Positions 47,156 through 57,702 of a stretch of 64,000 nucleotides of DNA are shown here, piece after piece. How positions within the stretch are numbered: position 1 is the stretch's first letter; each line of letters starts with the position of its first letter. This DNA is from Fasciola hepatica. Taxonomy: Eukaryota > Platyhelminthes > Trematoda > Plagiorchiida > Fasciolidae. The position numbers were made by a program, and so were the translations under genes. The stretch is taken from NCBI GenBank assembly GCA_948099385.1, contig CANUEZ040000113.1, forward strand, positions 6,460,501 to 6,524,500, written 5' to 3'. Under the pieces are notes generated by a model. The model searched no databases, was not told the origin of the DNA, and was given only the letters and a program-made list of their open reading frames with translations.

Positions 47156-48056
47156 GTGTCAACCTTTATGGAGTATTCCGGGGTGTTGGGTTGTCCCCTG
47201 TCTTATTTGCAGCACATACTAGTGACCTATCAATTTCTTCTCCGTCTGAGATATTTAAATACACTAGCGATTTTGTTCTTTGTCGGGTTATTTCCGACCC
47301 CTCGGATTTCAGAAACTTTAGTGAGAACCTATCTCAAACAGAACATTTTTCACCCGATCTGGTTTAAAATTGAATCCCTTCAAGTTGGTTGGGTGTGTTT
47401 TCAGTGATTCCCGTTTCCTACTCCCAACAGATTGTTTCCCCTGACTTCAAGTCCTTTTATAGATTGAGCTCTTCCAAGTACTTGGGATTCAACTATGATA
47501 ATAACTTACGACGGACAGCTCATATTCAAAACTGTATTGGAAAACTGCGACGTCTCTTTTCATGTACAGAAACTCACACAGTTTCGAACATCACAGTCGG
47601 TTTGTGTTCGAATGTATTTCTCCCATCCTGCTTTGCTGCTCCCTGCAATTTTTCCGGTTTTCTGAAACAGGACTTTAAAGCTCGGGACCGTGGCTTAGTA
47701 ATTCTTATTTGCGTTTCATTTATCTCTATTGAGATTCTTTTCACTGAACTCGTGGATCAGCATATTGGGTCTTGTTTGGCGCCAGCCTACAAGATACCTC
47801 AGGACTCTACTCAGCCGTTACACAGAGATGTGTCCTTTTATCGCTCACATTCATTCAATTGTTCTGTATTCCGATAATTTTCCTCGATAATAAACATGAG
47901 CAAAAGCTCCCCCGTACCCTATCTGGCTGGGATTCTGATCAAAAGCTGAGTTACTTACAGAACTTCATGACTAACTTTTCCTTTACCCCTCTCACTGATT
48001 GGAACACACTATTTGCGACCTATCTATGGGTACTTAACCAAACATTTTACCATTTG
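47156..48056 (+). pseudogene. LINE reverse transcriptase thumb fragment (third family)
   Basis: Plus-strand pieces read SSSKYLGFNYDNNLRRTAHI with QNCIGKLRRLF, then FLKQDFKARDRGL, ELVDQHIGSCL, PLHRDVSFYRSHSFN, and, after a frame change, SSPVPYLAGIL. This order is typical of a jockey/CR1-type LINE C-terminal region. Its motifs differ from the other LINEs in the window. Catalytic motifs are missing and there are at least two frame changes. Confidence 0.6.
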
Positions 48057-48059
48057 TAA

Positions 48060-48660
48060 CATCGTTTCTTTTTTTGCGTTCTGTTTTTTGTACCATGGCT
48101 GAAATTTCGGCATACTGTCTACATAAATCTACCATACAAATACAAATCGAGGATAGGTAGTTAGTAAGGCGCTTCACAGGAAGGCTGCTGTGGGTTTCTG
48201 GGTAAATAAAACTTCGCGGCTGCTCACGCCGCAGAAGAGTCTTTTGATTCCTAACGGAAACCTTTAATTCGATAGTCTGACACGCGAGATAGTGGGGCGT
48301 TAACCCAGCACGAGGACGTGACGGAAGCATCCGTGAAGGACCTTCTCCTGTTTTATCACGTGAGACTTGACTGTTGCGCGTATCTTGTCATTCTCACTGG
48401 TAGACAGTAGCTGATCCGCTTAGTGGATTCAGGCCTAGCCCCCAAGCATCCAAAGGAACAAGCAGGACGTAGACGGGGCAGTAACCTTTGGGTGGGGACT
48501 GCCAAGATTAGGGGGGGGGGTGATTGCTTCCAAATGAACCGCGATGACTTCTCCCGCCGTCGAGAGAAACATCCTTACGTTCATCTAGTGCAGTTCGTTG
48601 ACTGCTAAACTGTTTCTCTTCGTTTTTGTCTGTTGGGTTGTTTTATCCACAGGCGTACGG
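48060..48660. other. No recognisable feature
   Basis: Short chance frames; includes a run of ten G residues at 48511-48520. Confidence 0.35.
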
Positions 48661-48670
48661 GCCGTCCTAT

Positions 48671-48735
48671 TACCTACTTGTGCGGGAGCTCAATGGAAGG
48701 GGCATAGCCTATGGTTACAGAGGCCCACTGCACTA
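48671..48735 (-). repeat. SINE 3'-end fragment
   Basis: CTTGTGCGGGAGCTCAATGG followed by AAGGGGCATAGCCTATGGTT parallels the tail of the minus-strand SINE at 57445 (CTTATGCATGAGTGCAATGG, then AAGAGGTATACCCCATAGCC). No tRNA-like head was found beside it. Confidence 0.5.
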
Positions 48736-48744
48736 AACTTTTTC

Positions 48745-48835
48745 AGCTTCAAATGAATCTGTTGTAACTCAAAGTGAATCTTTTGCAACTTTGAGTGAAT
48801 CCCACGTAAATTCAAGTGAAGTCCCAGTCGCATCA
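48745..48835. repeat. Minisatellite, four imperfect ~21-bp units
   Basis: Units begin TCAAATGAATC, TCAAAGTGAATC, TTTGAGTGAATCC and TTCAAGTGAAGTCC at about 21-22 bp spacing. Confidence 0.6.
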
Positions 48836-49214
48836 CTCTCCAAACACAGATGTGATTGGCCTAGCAGTGGTCATCTTTCACCTGCCCACCAAATCTCTCA
48901 GCCCCGTGATCACTCAAACAGCGATGATAACTGGTGAATTGAATTCCCGTTGGTAAGTAATACAGTACGTGCGAGATCCACGGGGTGGGAAGAGGTGTGG
49001 TTACTGAGTCGACTGCGTGACTGAAGGGAAAAGGACTACGGACAAATTGGGACGGCCAAAAAAGCGATGGTGTTGGTCGGCCTTGAGTGTGTGTTTTTAG
49101 CCTAACAAAACCGAACCAGTTCAATCATATGACTGTGCTGTGTTCTTTATGGAGCCTAGTCACTCGTGAAATGTCCAGTTTATTTTAGTGAAGAAGAGAC
49201 TGACAACAAAATGA

Positions 49215-49434
49215 ATATTTCTCACACGCGATACCAAGTCACGTGTCTTGAACGTGTATGAAGCTGCGAACCACTGGTATTTGGAAGCTGGAGCGTCTGA
49301 ACTTGGGAGCAGCGGTGATGGGGAAACATTTCGCCGTGGTTGGCAGAGGCTCAAAAGGTTAGATAATTCACTCGGAGACTGGGTTCCCATGCCCAAGTTA
49401 GAAGGCGAAATGCCGAATAACGCACCCGTTCACC
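49215..49434 (+). CDS. Exon-like frame at the inner end of the right arm (unidentified)
   Basis: Open after a stop at 49212. Reads NVYEAANHWYLEAGASELG, SSGDGETFRRGWQRLKRL, DNSLGDWVPMPKLEGEMP and NNAPVH, ending CC|gtaagt at 49434. From RRGWQ on it lies in the arm and equals the left copy; before that it differs but still resembles it in the last few codons (GGAAACA-TTTCGCCGTGG against GGAAACAACTATCGTCGTGG). Its strand is that of ADSL. I do not recognise the protein; the 5' splice acceptor is not clear. Confidence 0.3.
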
Positions 49435-52170
49435 GTAAGTACGCTGATGCTTACAATTTCTTTAATACTACCTATGCTTTTTGGTTCTTAATAAACGTAA
49501 ATGTTTTGCACGACGAATCTTGTTTCTTGATTAGATTAAGATAGATTCAAATCCTTGATCGTATGGTTCTTCCCTAAACCATTATTTTAGCAGGCATCAA
49601 AAGACATCAGGGGGTCGGCGAGTCAAAGTTTTACGAGAAGGGCACCGACAACCTGCTATTCGAAGGCCAAAAGACAGGAGAATTGGTGTGATGGCTACGG
49701 TATGGGGAATGAAAGAGATCCAATCGAGGGGTTACCGATGTGTTCACTCCTTATATTTTACGAATTTCATAATTTAATACCAAATTATTTTGATGTGTTC
49801 CGGTTTGGAGAACGGCTCTAAGTGGCCAACACTCCCATAAAGTGTGACTGGGTTACCTCTCAGGTAAAATAGCCACTCCAGGTACATGGAATTGGAATCC
49901 CACCTGAATTTCCAGTGTCAGATGCAATGAAAGACAAAACTGTAGCCAACCAACCCTGAAAATATGGGAATCGGCATTGAATAAATGTATATATAAGATA
50001 ATACCAAACCAAACAGGAGAGAAAAGATGCATTTCAGTCTACTTGGTACTACCAGCACAACATTAAACAGAAAGTATGAAATGAGCTGCTATACGTTAAA
50101 TCCGATAAGCATACCAACGGAATATCTCTCACAGCGGTTGTCTTTTGTCTTATTTGTCCAAGTTCTTTACGGAATTCCACTGCTTCTGTCTAAAATATTT
50201 TGATTGTCTCTGTTGTAAAAAAGACAAGTATCTGTAACGTGGAATTCTCAAGGACTGTTTGTAAGCGTGGTCAATATGTTACAGCAGTACATAACAGATA
50301 TCCTGCAAGTGAATTCCAAAATATTATCTCGCGCTGATGACTGACTTTAGCAACATCCGAAGATATTAAAAATCGCAGTCCTTAATTCTTACTGTAAACA
50401 ATCTCCAGTCACTTTTAGACTATGTGGTAGTTAGGAATCGATATAGGTTTCCAACCCAACTACCTATTCTTCACTGTTTAGTGGGGCCTAAGGTCATGTA
50501 TGCCGTTCCAAGACATTCTTTCTTAAAAGGCCTATTTGGATGGCCAGACACACTAGGAAGTTTACCCGCAGTATCAAAGATACTGTTGCGGTGCAAGAAA
50601 ACGGATGCAGAAAAGACTCAAGCCAACAAATCTTGTGACCTGACCTGATCTGGTCCAGCCTGCGCTTCATTAGCTGCGCGCTTTTTAAACATGGGCAGGC
50701 TTCTGCAACAGTTAAGTTGTTTATCAGCGTTGGGCAGAACAGTTCATCGTGCGTATGCTCTGGATTAGACACCGGTGGAACGTGTGTCGGCTAGTTCAGG
50801 ATATGCAAGCATTTACCTTTTATTCTCCTCGAGTCGTTTCGTAAACTAATAACTTTCAAGTGCTATAACTGACGCACCGCGCAACTAATCTACCACTAAG
50901 TGAAAAAGTTTCGACTAACTTTTGGTTTTTAACGACTTGCACACTTCTATAGGCCCTATCGATGCAATAATATGTAGAACCAATTGATTATCGTTAATGA
51001 CAATCGTTTATTGTTAACGAACGCAAACTTCTAGATGCAATATTCCATCTTATTACTGAAGAATTTAGACACTGATCCGGTTTAAAACACGGAAGCTGGC
51101 AGAATTTAGCTAAACCAGCTAGTGGTTCTGACTGGATAATCATGGAGGGTGATTGACCGTTCACCCATAAACAAGATCGGTATCATTTCAATCGATCTAA
51201 CCTTTTATAATGCACATTTAGGTGATACACAAGCATGGACAATCCTTAGCAAGTTTCATCTTCATTTATTCGTTTAACACATGTTATTATTTAACTGAAC
51301 GGTGACTGCCAAGCGCAGTAACTTTAATCGTTGTTTTTCGAGCGCTCCTCACACGTGCTCTCAAATACACACTAACCGATATCCTTCACGGTTGTCTTCT
51401 GAGCATGAGTAACTTGCAGGTGGTCCACACTTAGTACAAAGGACCGAAGAACGCGTTTACTAGCCCAGGCAACGCAGGAGAATACTTGACCATTCCCTGC
51501 GTGTCCCCTTTTGGAGACCTTCAATGACGTTGATTTTGCCTCCAGGATATGTGAACAACTGTCGTCGTACCTAAAATACCAGGAAAAGTTTGCAAATTTG
51601 TAGTAAGGGCCGCTAATTGTCCCTCTAGCCGTGCGTTTGAGTGTCTCCAAAAAGGTACACTCTGGAGACAGTCAGCGACGAGCTCTACAACGCACGTGAT
51701 CGTATCATATATTAAACAGAATCTAATTTTCTTTCCTATTTAAAGCAGCAAAAGCGTGTTAACATTAGTCAGTAACCCGCAAGCATCAAAGGAGAACTTG
51801 TGACCTAGCCTGACACGACCGTCCCCTGAGTATCCACTTTTGGATACACTCGCTATCTTTCTGTAAACCAAGGTCGTTTTGTTTCTAAGGCTTGTAAATA
51901 AACGTCCTAAAGTAACATTCAACGTCTTAAACTTCACCTTATTATTAAATTAATCATCATTTTAGTCCTCAATATCTTATGAATATGATGAACCACGTGA
52001 TTCAAGGTGCGCATTGGAAACATTAGTAGTAGTGGTAGTAGTAGTAGTATTACCACCAACATAGTTCTCGATAATGTCAGTTATATTTGCACCACCTGCA
52101 AAAACAATCCTTTTCTCCAACTTCAGATGAAAATGGTGAAATCCAGCCGGAAGTTTTCTGCAATGGTGAT

Positions 52171-52225
<55 letters not shown>

Positions 52226-53069
52226 TAGCAAAATTGTTCCATGTGTACATACATTTTTCACTTTTGATTCGTTCCATGTCTGCGCTTATCTCCGAAGAAA
52301 TGCGACTAAGTGCAAAAGTGTGTTGCCAGTAAAGTGTCACTGGAAGTTACTAGGATAGGACCTATACATGAGTCCGGGCGTAACAGCAATAGTGAGCATA
52401 CGTTTATTGGAATTACGATAGAATATCGTTGAATAGTAATATACTTATTATTTATTAGATGAAAATGTAACTAGAATACGCTCCGCGAGCGTTTTTCGGG
52501 TCTCTCGCTGACCTTCCCTTAGGTGTCCCTTTCGTTGTTCAATGATGGGTCACTCGGTGGTACGGTCAAAGAGGCACTCATATGCCGACTAAGGGGACAC
52601 CCATGCTGCATGAGTAGGGAAACTGCATGGTAAGATTTCACCACCTTACAAGTCTTAATCGCATACCTACCTGGTGCAACGGTTTATTGATTATGAGGCA
52701 ACAGCTTGTATGTAGTGATCTTATTATCTCCGTCTGTACCTTGTTTATATGTACGTTTCGTGCACTTGGTAAACGCAAGCGCATCTTCCGACAATTTATC
52801 GGCGCACTCCATGTACGTAACCGTTTTCCAAATACAAGCGGTTAGCACGCTTCGGCCTTGTTCTTCTCTCCATATTCGTAGAACGCTGGTTGCGCACGCT
52901 GTATTTTGCTGCCCTCAGAGCACACAGCCCGTTCGTAACATTAACTTCCGAACGGTTTCCGACCGGTTTGTTTAGTAGCCATTCTTCCACAGGTTAAAAG
53001 TAAACTGATACGAAGGAAATGGACGACCAAATTACTGAGCATTTTCCAATGAGCGATACAAAGCCAACC
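49335..53069 (-). repeat. Right arm of the 3.74-kb inverted repeat
   Basis: Partner of 39456-43198. Together with the spacer (43199-49334) the structure spans 13.6 kb. The outer 130 bp (about 52920-53045) also resemble 37030-37150 inside the 578-bp element: CACAGCCCGTTC, then GGTTTGTTTAGTAGCCATT (GTTTAGTAGCCATT shared exactly), then ATACGAAG. Confidence 0.97.
52175..52222. repeat. (AT)24 microsatellite in right arm
   Basis: Counterpart of 40303-40358, four AT units shorter. Confidence 0.95.
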
Positions 53070-53600
53070 ATCATTTTTGATTTGTTCTGTATCCGCGCTT
53101 ATATCTGAAGAAATGCGTGGATCAATCTCCCTTACTTCCGAAAATGGCTTGAATGTCAAATCTGCGCTACAAACGTCGACATAGATTACGGACGAGAAAA
53201 ATCAAACTGATCTGCAATTTACTACAGTGTAAATAAGAAGTATGAAGGAATTCATCTGTTCTTTCTACTGGATACTATTTCAGGGACTCGTGCAAACCTC
53301 TCTGAAAGAGATACTAGCTCAGCGTAGACGTGTCCCGTTGGTCCTCCTCCCAAACAACAAAACGTCCAGAGCAGCACATGTTAGCTCAGAACCAACGCAC
53401 AATCGGTCACGGCTTACGGATTTTAGCTGGACCCAACCAACCATGTGGGGGGGGGGAACTCTGTCATGCTGTTTTCTTTTCTGATCACCGCAATTACAAG
53501 AGCGGAAAAACTCCTTTAAGGGAAGGAAGATCGGTTGAAACGAGGTATTTATATTCAAATGGAATCTTGATGGAAGGTGTACAAGTGTGTGCATGAAGAT
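53070..53600. other. Unassigned; starts with a repeat of arm sequence
   Basis: The first 40 bp (TTTTTGATTTGTTCTGTATC, then CGCTTATATCTGAAGAAATG) resemble a stretch within the right arm at about 52262-52305 in the same orientation. Then a run of ten G residues near 53449 and no recognisable domain. Confidence 0.4.
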
Positions 53601-53617
53601 GAGTGGCTTGAAGGGTA

Positions 53618-53674
53618 CCGGATAAGCATACCTGATGAGTGGAAATAACCGCGAAATCGGTCGTATGCTTCCGG
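53618..53674 (+). ncRNA. Hammerhead ribozyme, type I, minimal stem III
   Basis: All conserved core positions are present. CTGATGA spans 53632-53638. Stem II is GTGG (53639-53642), loop AAATAA, CCGC (53649-53652), with the G-C pair next to the core and one T-G wobble. GAAA is at 53653-53656. A tiny stem III/loop (TCGG) follows, then the cleavage triplet GTC ending at C53662. Stem I is closed by AAGCATAC (53624-53631) pairing perfectly with GTATGCTT (53663-53670), and beyond a two-base bulge by CCGG with CCGG. Cleavage is predicted after 53662. Such one-to-two-pair stem III forms are known from Penelope-like elements and animal retrozymes and usually work as dimers. It lies in ADSL intron 2 on the sense strand. 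Confidence 0.88.
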
Positions 53675-53869
53675 GGAAATTTTGTCCACACGTTTGCATA
53701 CTACTGACAATGAATATGAGCGCTTGCGCATGTAACCTCGTTGTTCATTAGGTTGGCAGTGACCCAGACACGAGTAACTAACAGAAATCACAGTTGTGAT
53801 TCATTTGTGGACTCTTCAATGTAGATTATCCATTCACACTCCAGACGATTCAAATTAGATCCTAGTGAA

Positions 53870-53983
<114 letters not shown>

Positions 53984-54475
53984 GTTTTTCTGCTAATAAA
54001 TACCTTGTGCTACTGCCCTTTCTTATCGTCCTCGAACGCTTGTCAACTTACTCATGATGTCTGGTTGCCATAGCTAACATATTGGTTGCTGTTTTCATTC
54101 TTTCGTTGGACCAGTTCCTGACTTCGTCGACGAATATAGCTGATAGATTAGGATACCAGTATGAAATATTTTTGTCCATCGAATGATTTTCTGCTCATAT
54201 GGATGCACGTAAACCGCAACTATACTGGTTTAGTGCCAGATTCATGTGGGAGGAGTGCCCAATATGATTTAGATGTTTACCCTTAGGTTTTGCACAGTCC
54301 CGTAATTTCTGAACATTCCTTCGATTACTTTATCCACAAAACCCCTTGTTTCATGATAATCTGTTCCATGTTAGTAACCTAAGATGCACAGCATCCTAAA
54401 ATGCGTACAATGGTATGATAACACTCATGACTGGTAAATACCTTCTGATTTCTCCATCATTATATTTGAATTCAG

Positions 54476-54625
54476 ATGAACAGCTCGATGAAATGCGACT
54501 CAATCGAGATCACATTGATTTCGAAGTAGCAGCTGCTGAAGAGAAAGCCAGGCGTCATGATGTGATGGCCCATGTGTACACTTTCGCGGTTGTCTGTCCT
54601 AAGGCCTCCCCGATAATTCATCTAG
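54476..54625 (+). CDS. ADSL: Adenylosuccinate lyase, exon 3
   Basis: After the acceptor gaattcag, the exon completes the split Asp codon and reads [37 protein letters not shown] and [11 protein letters not shown], ending CTAG|gtaagt. It matches the ADSL block with [11 protein letters not shown], whose His is a conserved substrate-site residue, and the PKAxxIIHLGAT stretch just before the next exon. The downstream exons (the signature SSAMPYKRNP and the rest) were not found up to 64000. So the gene is represented only by its first ~110 codons. Confidence 0.95.
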
Positions 54626-54679
54626 GTAAGTGATTTCAATGAATAAAGTGTTCACTTTTGAGGTAGACGATTATCTACT

Positions 54680-54846
54680 GTCTTCCGGCTCGGTATCACA
54701 CCTAACCTACTGAGACCTTACGTGATTCTCAACTCCTAGTCTCAGGGTCTGGTTGCTGGTTATCCCCAATGGTACAGCGGGACTTTGTGGCTATGTTGTA
54801 TACCCTTTCCATTGCACTCATGTGCAAGCATGCAATAAAAAGAGAT
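54680..54846 (+). repeat. SINE copy, 5'-truncated
   Basis: Its tail TTCCATTGCACTCATGTGCA then AGCATGCAATAAAAAG matches TTCCAATGCACTCGGGCACA then AGTATGTAATAAAAAAG of the next copy (55492 end). Middle part GTCTCAGGGTCTGG is related to that family; no tRNA head is visible. Confidence 0.6.
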
Positions 54847-55224
54847 GTGCGAAATATCGAACGTCTTCAATGTTTTCTGTCTAACATCCAGGGTTGCTTT
54901 GTGCTAGTGCACATGACTATTTATTAAATAAACAAGATTCTCTTCTGGTGTTTAGAATGGACAATGGTATTCTGATGGTCGGATGTACGATCCTGCAGCA
55001 TGCATTTTTTTCTTTATGGGTACGACATCTGGGCAATTCGTGCTGAATGCCTTTGGACTTCTGTGTCGGATAATTGATATTTCATTCCTTCAGTGAGAGA
55101 ACCGAATGGTCAGTGATGAAGTTCATCGTCTATTTTCCAGTGCGGATAGCAGCCAGGCTAGCCCAGTCCGTAATCCTAGGGCCGTGGGTTCTAGCCCAAT
55201 GTCGGGCGTCTGCTCCTCTTTCGG

Positions 55225-55492
55225 CCGGTGCTAGTCTAGTGGTTTAGAGGGTTTACCTTCCACCTCGGACGTCAGAGGTTCGAATCCCACCACCACTGGT
55301 CTCTTTGGTGGTAGGCATCAGCCCACCGTCGTCCTGCTGGCTACCACATCCGACCTATCGGGATCTTATATGGTTTTTCACAGTAAGACCCGGGGTTAGG
55401 TTGTCATCTTTCATTGTCTATGCCTTGCGTCTCTGGGGCTGTGGGAATATACTTCTTCCAATGCACTCGGGCACAAGTATGTAATAAAAAAG
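55225..55492 (+). repeat. tRNA-derived SINE, full length
   Basis: Head: GCCGGTGCTAGTCTAGTGGT (A box and D arm) followed at tRNA spacing by GAGGTTCGAATCCCACCACC (B box and T arm). Body to a 3' tail ending AATAAAAAAG. RNA polymerase III promoter boxes are intact by eye. The element depends on LINE machinery by analogy with other SINEs. Confidence 0.75.
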
Positions 55493-57029
55493 AAGTCCTA
55501 TATTATTGTGTCTAATTTGAATTCCGTGGACACTGCTAAGAAAAGCTACGCAGTGTCCGACTATGAGTTGATTCAGGGTTATGTGGAAGTTGATGCCGAC
55601 GCTGGTGTTAATTGATTTTTGTCAACGTACCTGTTGAGAAGCAAATGATAAAGGGTGTCGTTGGTTAGAGTCAACCCGGGATGTTGTTAAGGATCGAAAC
55701 CAGGTGGCAGAATACCACGTGGCGTACTTGGAGGATTTCCTCAGCCTCTACATACTCAAAACTATTGAAACGAATAAAAAGAAACATAACATAGATTTAG
55801 CTTTCAAAAACCTCAACTTTTCTACCCTCGGAAGTATACTCGCTTATCATTCTTTATGAAATAGTTCGTAGTGCAGTACCAACGCTGAACTCAAGTTCCA
55901 TGTGGAGTATTCATTGACTATTCGGATAAGTTGTATCGTCGATCGAAACCAACTGTGGACCATGGAGCTACAAGGAAAGTAATGATGCCATACGGACAGA
56001 AAATAATGAGCTGAAGTAAAGCATACGAACCTGGTTGGCTGTATATCGTTGATGAACATGAGCCACTCATTTGTAGCCTGATTATTTTACCGCTGCCTCA
56101 ATGCATGATTTCAAATAAGCGACCTGTGGTCCGATACATCTGGATTATGACAACGCAAGTGGTAGTCATCACAAACTGCGTAGATAATCACTGGACATGC
56201 ACTGAACCGTGAGCTAGAACACTCGTATTCCGATATCTTGACGAATCCCATTCCAGAAGGAATCTTAAGTGCGAGCAGGTTATCAGGTTACTTGCTGCGA
56301 CCATTGGAGTACCCCACTCATTTGCTTAGTGTTTTCACATTTTCATACCCCCCTGAATTCCATTCTTAATTAGGTTTGTCCTAGAAATAGCACACAAAGT
56401 TGTCGCACCCTAGTATTCATCATATGTCCTCATGCCGAAACCACTGGAATCGCCTCGAGGCCGTGAGCGACAAGGCGAGTAATTATGAAAGTGTTTTAAA
56501 TCCTACATATTTCGTCATCCGGTACCGGGTATCGGTAGACCATGAGGTCAACTCACTGACAAAATACCGCACAGAAACGGGACGCTGTACTCCGTTTTTC
56601 TTGCTTCCATCGCTTTTTGTTCCCCAGAACAATAAGTAATTTGTACCTATCATTTTTAGTGTAACTCAATTTCCTTGATTATATTCCATCCAGATAATGT
56701 TATCTCATTAGGTTTGACAATTCATGTGTGACTTCCAATTCAGATAGTAATACCATGATAAACGCCTTGTTGATAAAGGGGAAAATGGACTAAAATTATT
56801 GCAGCTGATAACCATTTTTTCATTTGTATCTGCAACAGAAAGCATTACCGTTCATCACCCGGTTAGGTTTAATGAGCACATTTTGATCCGTTAGTTTTGG
56901 TCGCTTGTCTTTCACAATTGGACGCAAACTAATATATTTGCCGATAGCGCTAACCGGTTACTCCAAGTTGTGTAGTCTAGGCGAAATTTTTTAAATCTAC
57001 ATAGGTAGTGCTCGAAGAACACTTTTTCC
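55493..57029. other. No recognisable feature (ADSL intron 3)
   Basis: Short frames on both strands with no domain. No further ADSL exon was detected. Confidence 0.35.
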
Positions 57030-57290
57030 TTGTTTATTCCGTGCTTATACATGAGCGTAATGCGAGAGACCTACCGCACGACTTCAGAAACCCACACTGA
57101 ACTATCAAACAAAACTGAAAACCGCGGCGTTGAGGTTTACGGTAGAGATTCACTTGAGGAGAGAGGAAACGGCGTAGTGGTACTGCGCAGCACCGATGTG
57201 GCCTGTGGGTGGCGGCGGGGTTCGAACCTCGTGGCTCAAAGGTGAATGAGACCTATACCACAGGACCACCATCACCACCACCACCGACTA
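57030..57290 (-). repeat. tRNA-derived SINE, minus strand
   Basis: On the minus strand the head reads GGTGGTCCTGTGGTATAGGT (A-box region), then GAGGTTCGAACCCCGCCGCC (B box). The 3' tail lies near 57030-57070 (complement of TTATACATGAGCGTAATGCG). The body is partly replaced by unrelated sequence. Confidence 0.65.
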
Positions 57291-57430
57291 TCTCGGTTCA
57301 TTAAAACAACTAATTCCACAGTAGATTCGTATTTTGCTAGGTTCGAATATCGGATAGACGACAAAAAACAGGAAGCTTCAGGTCTAGTTGGAGGTAAGCT
57401 CATTGCAATTAATGTCAGGATGCAATCCTT

Positions 57431-57702
57431 TTTTTATTAAATACTTATGCATGAGTGCAATGGAAGAGGTATACCCCATAGCCACAGTGGTCCACTGCAC
57501 CATTAAGGATACTCGGCAATTAGTCCCTGGGACTTGGAGTGGATCACAACACAACGTCCCAATGGGTCAGGGGTGGTAAAGAGCCCGACGACAGTGGGTA
57601 TTACTGTCTATCCCCGAAGTTACCGGTGGTAGCGGGGATTCGCACGTGACTTTCGAGGTGGTAATCAAACGCTCTAAACCACTTGACCACCCCCGGTTTC
57701 GC
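57431..57702 (-). repeat. tRNA-derived SINE, minus strand, near full length
   Basis: Head at 57702: GGGGGTGGTCAAGTGGTTTA then GAGCG (A box), and CGTGCGAATCCCCGCTACC (B box) around 57630-57655. Tail at 57431-57480 contains the complement of TTACTTATGCATGAGTGCAATGG-type family sequence after a T-rich run. Confidence 0.7.
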
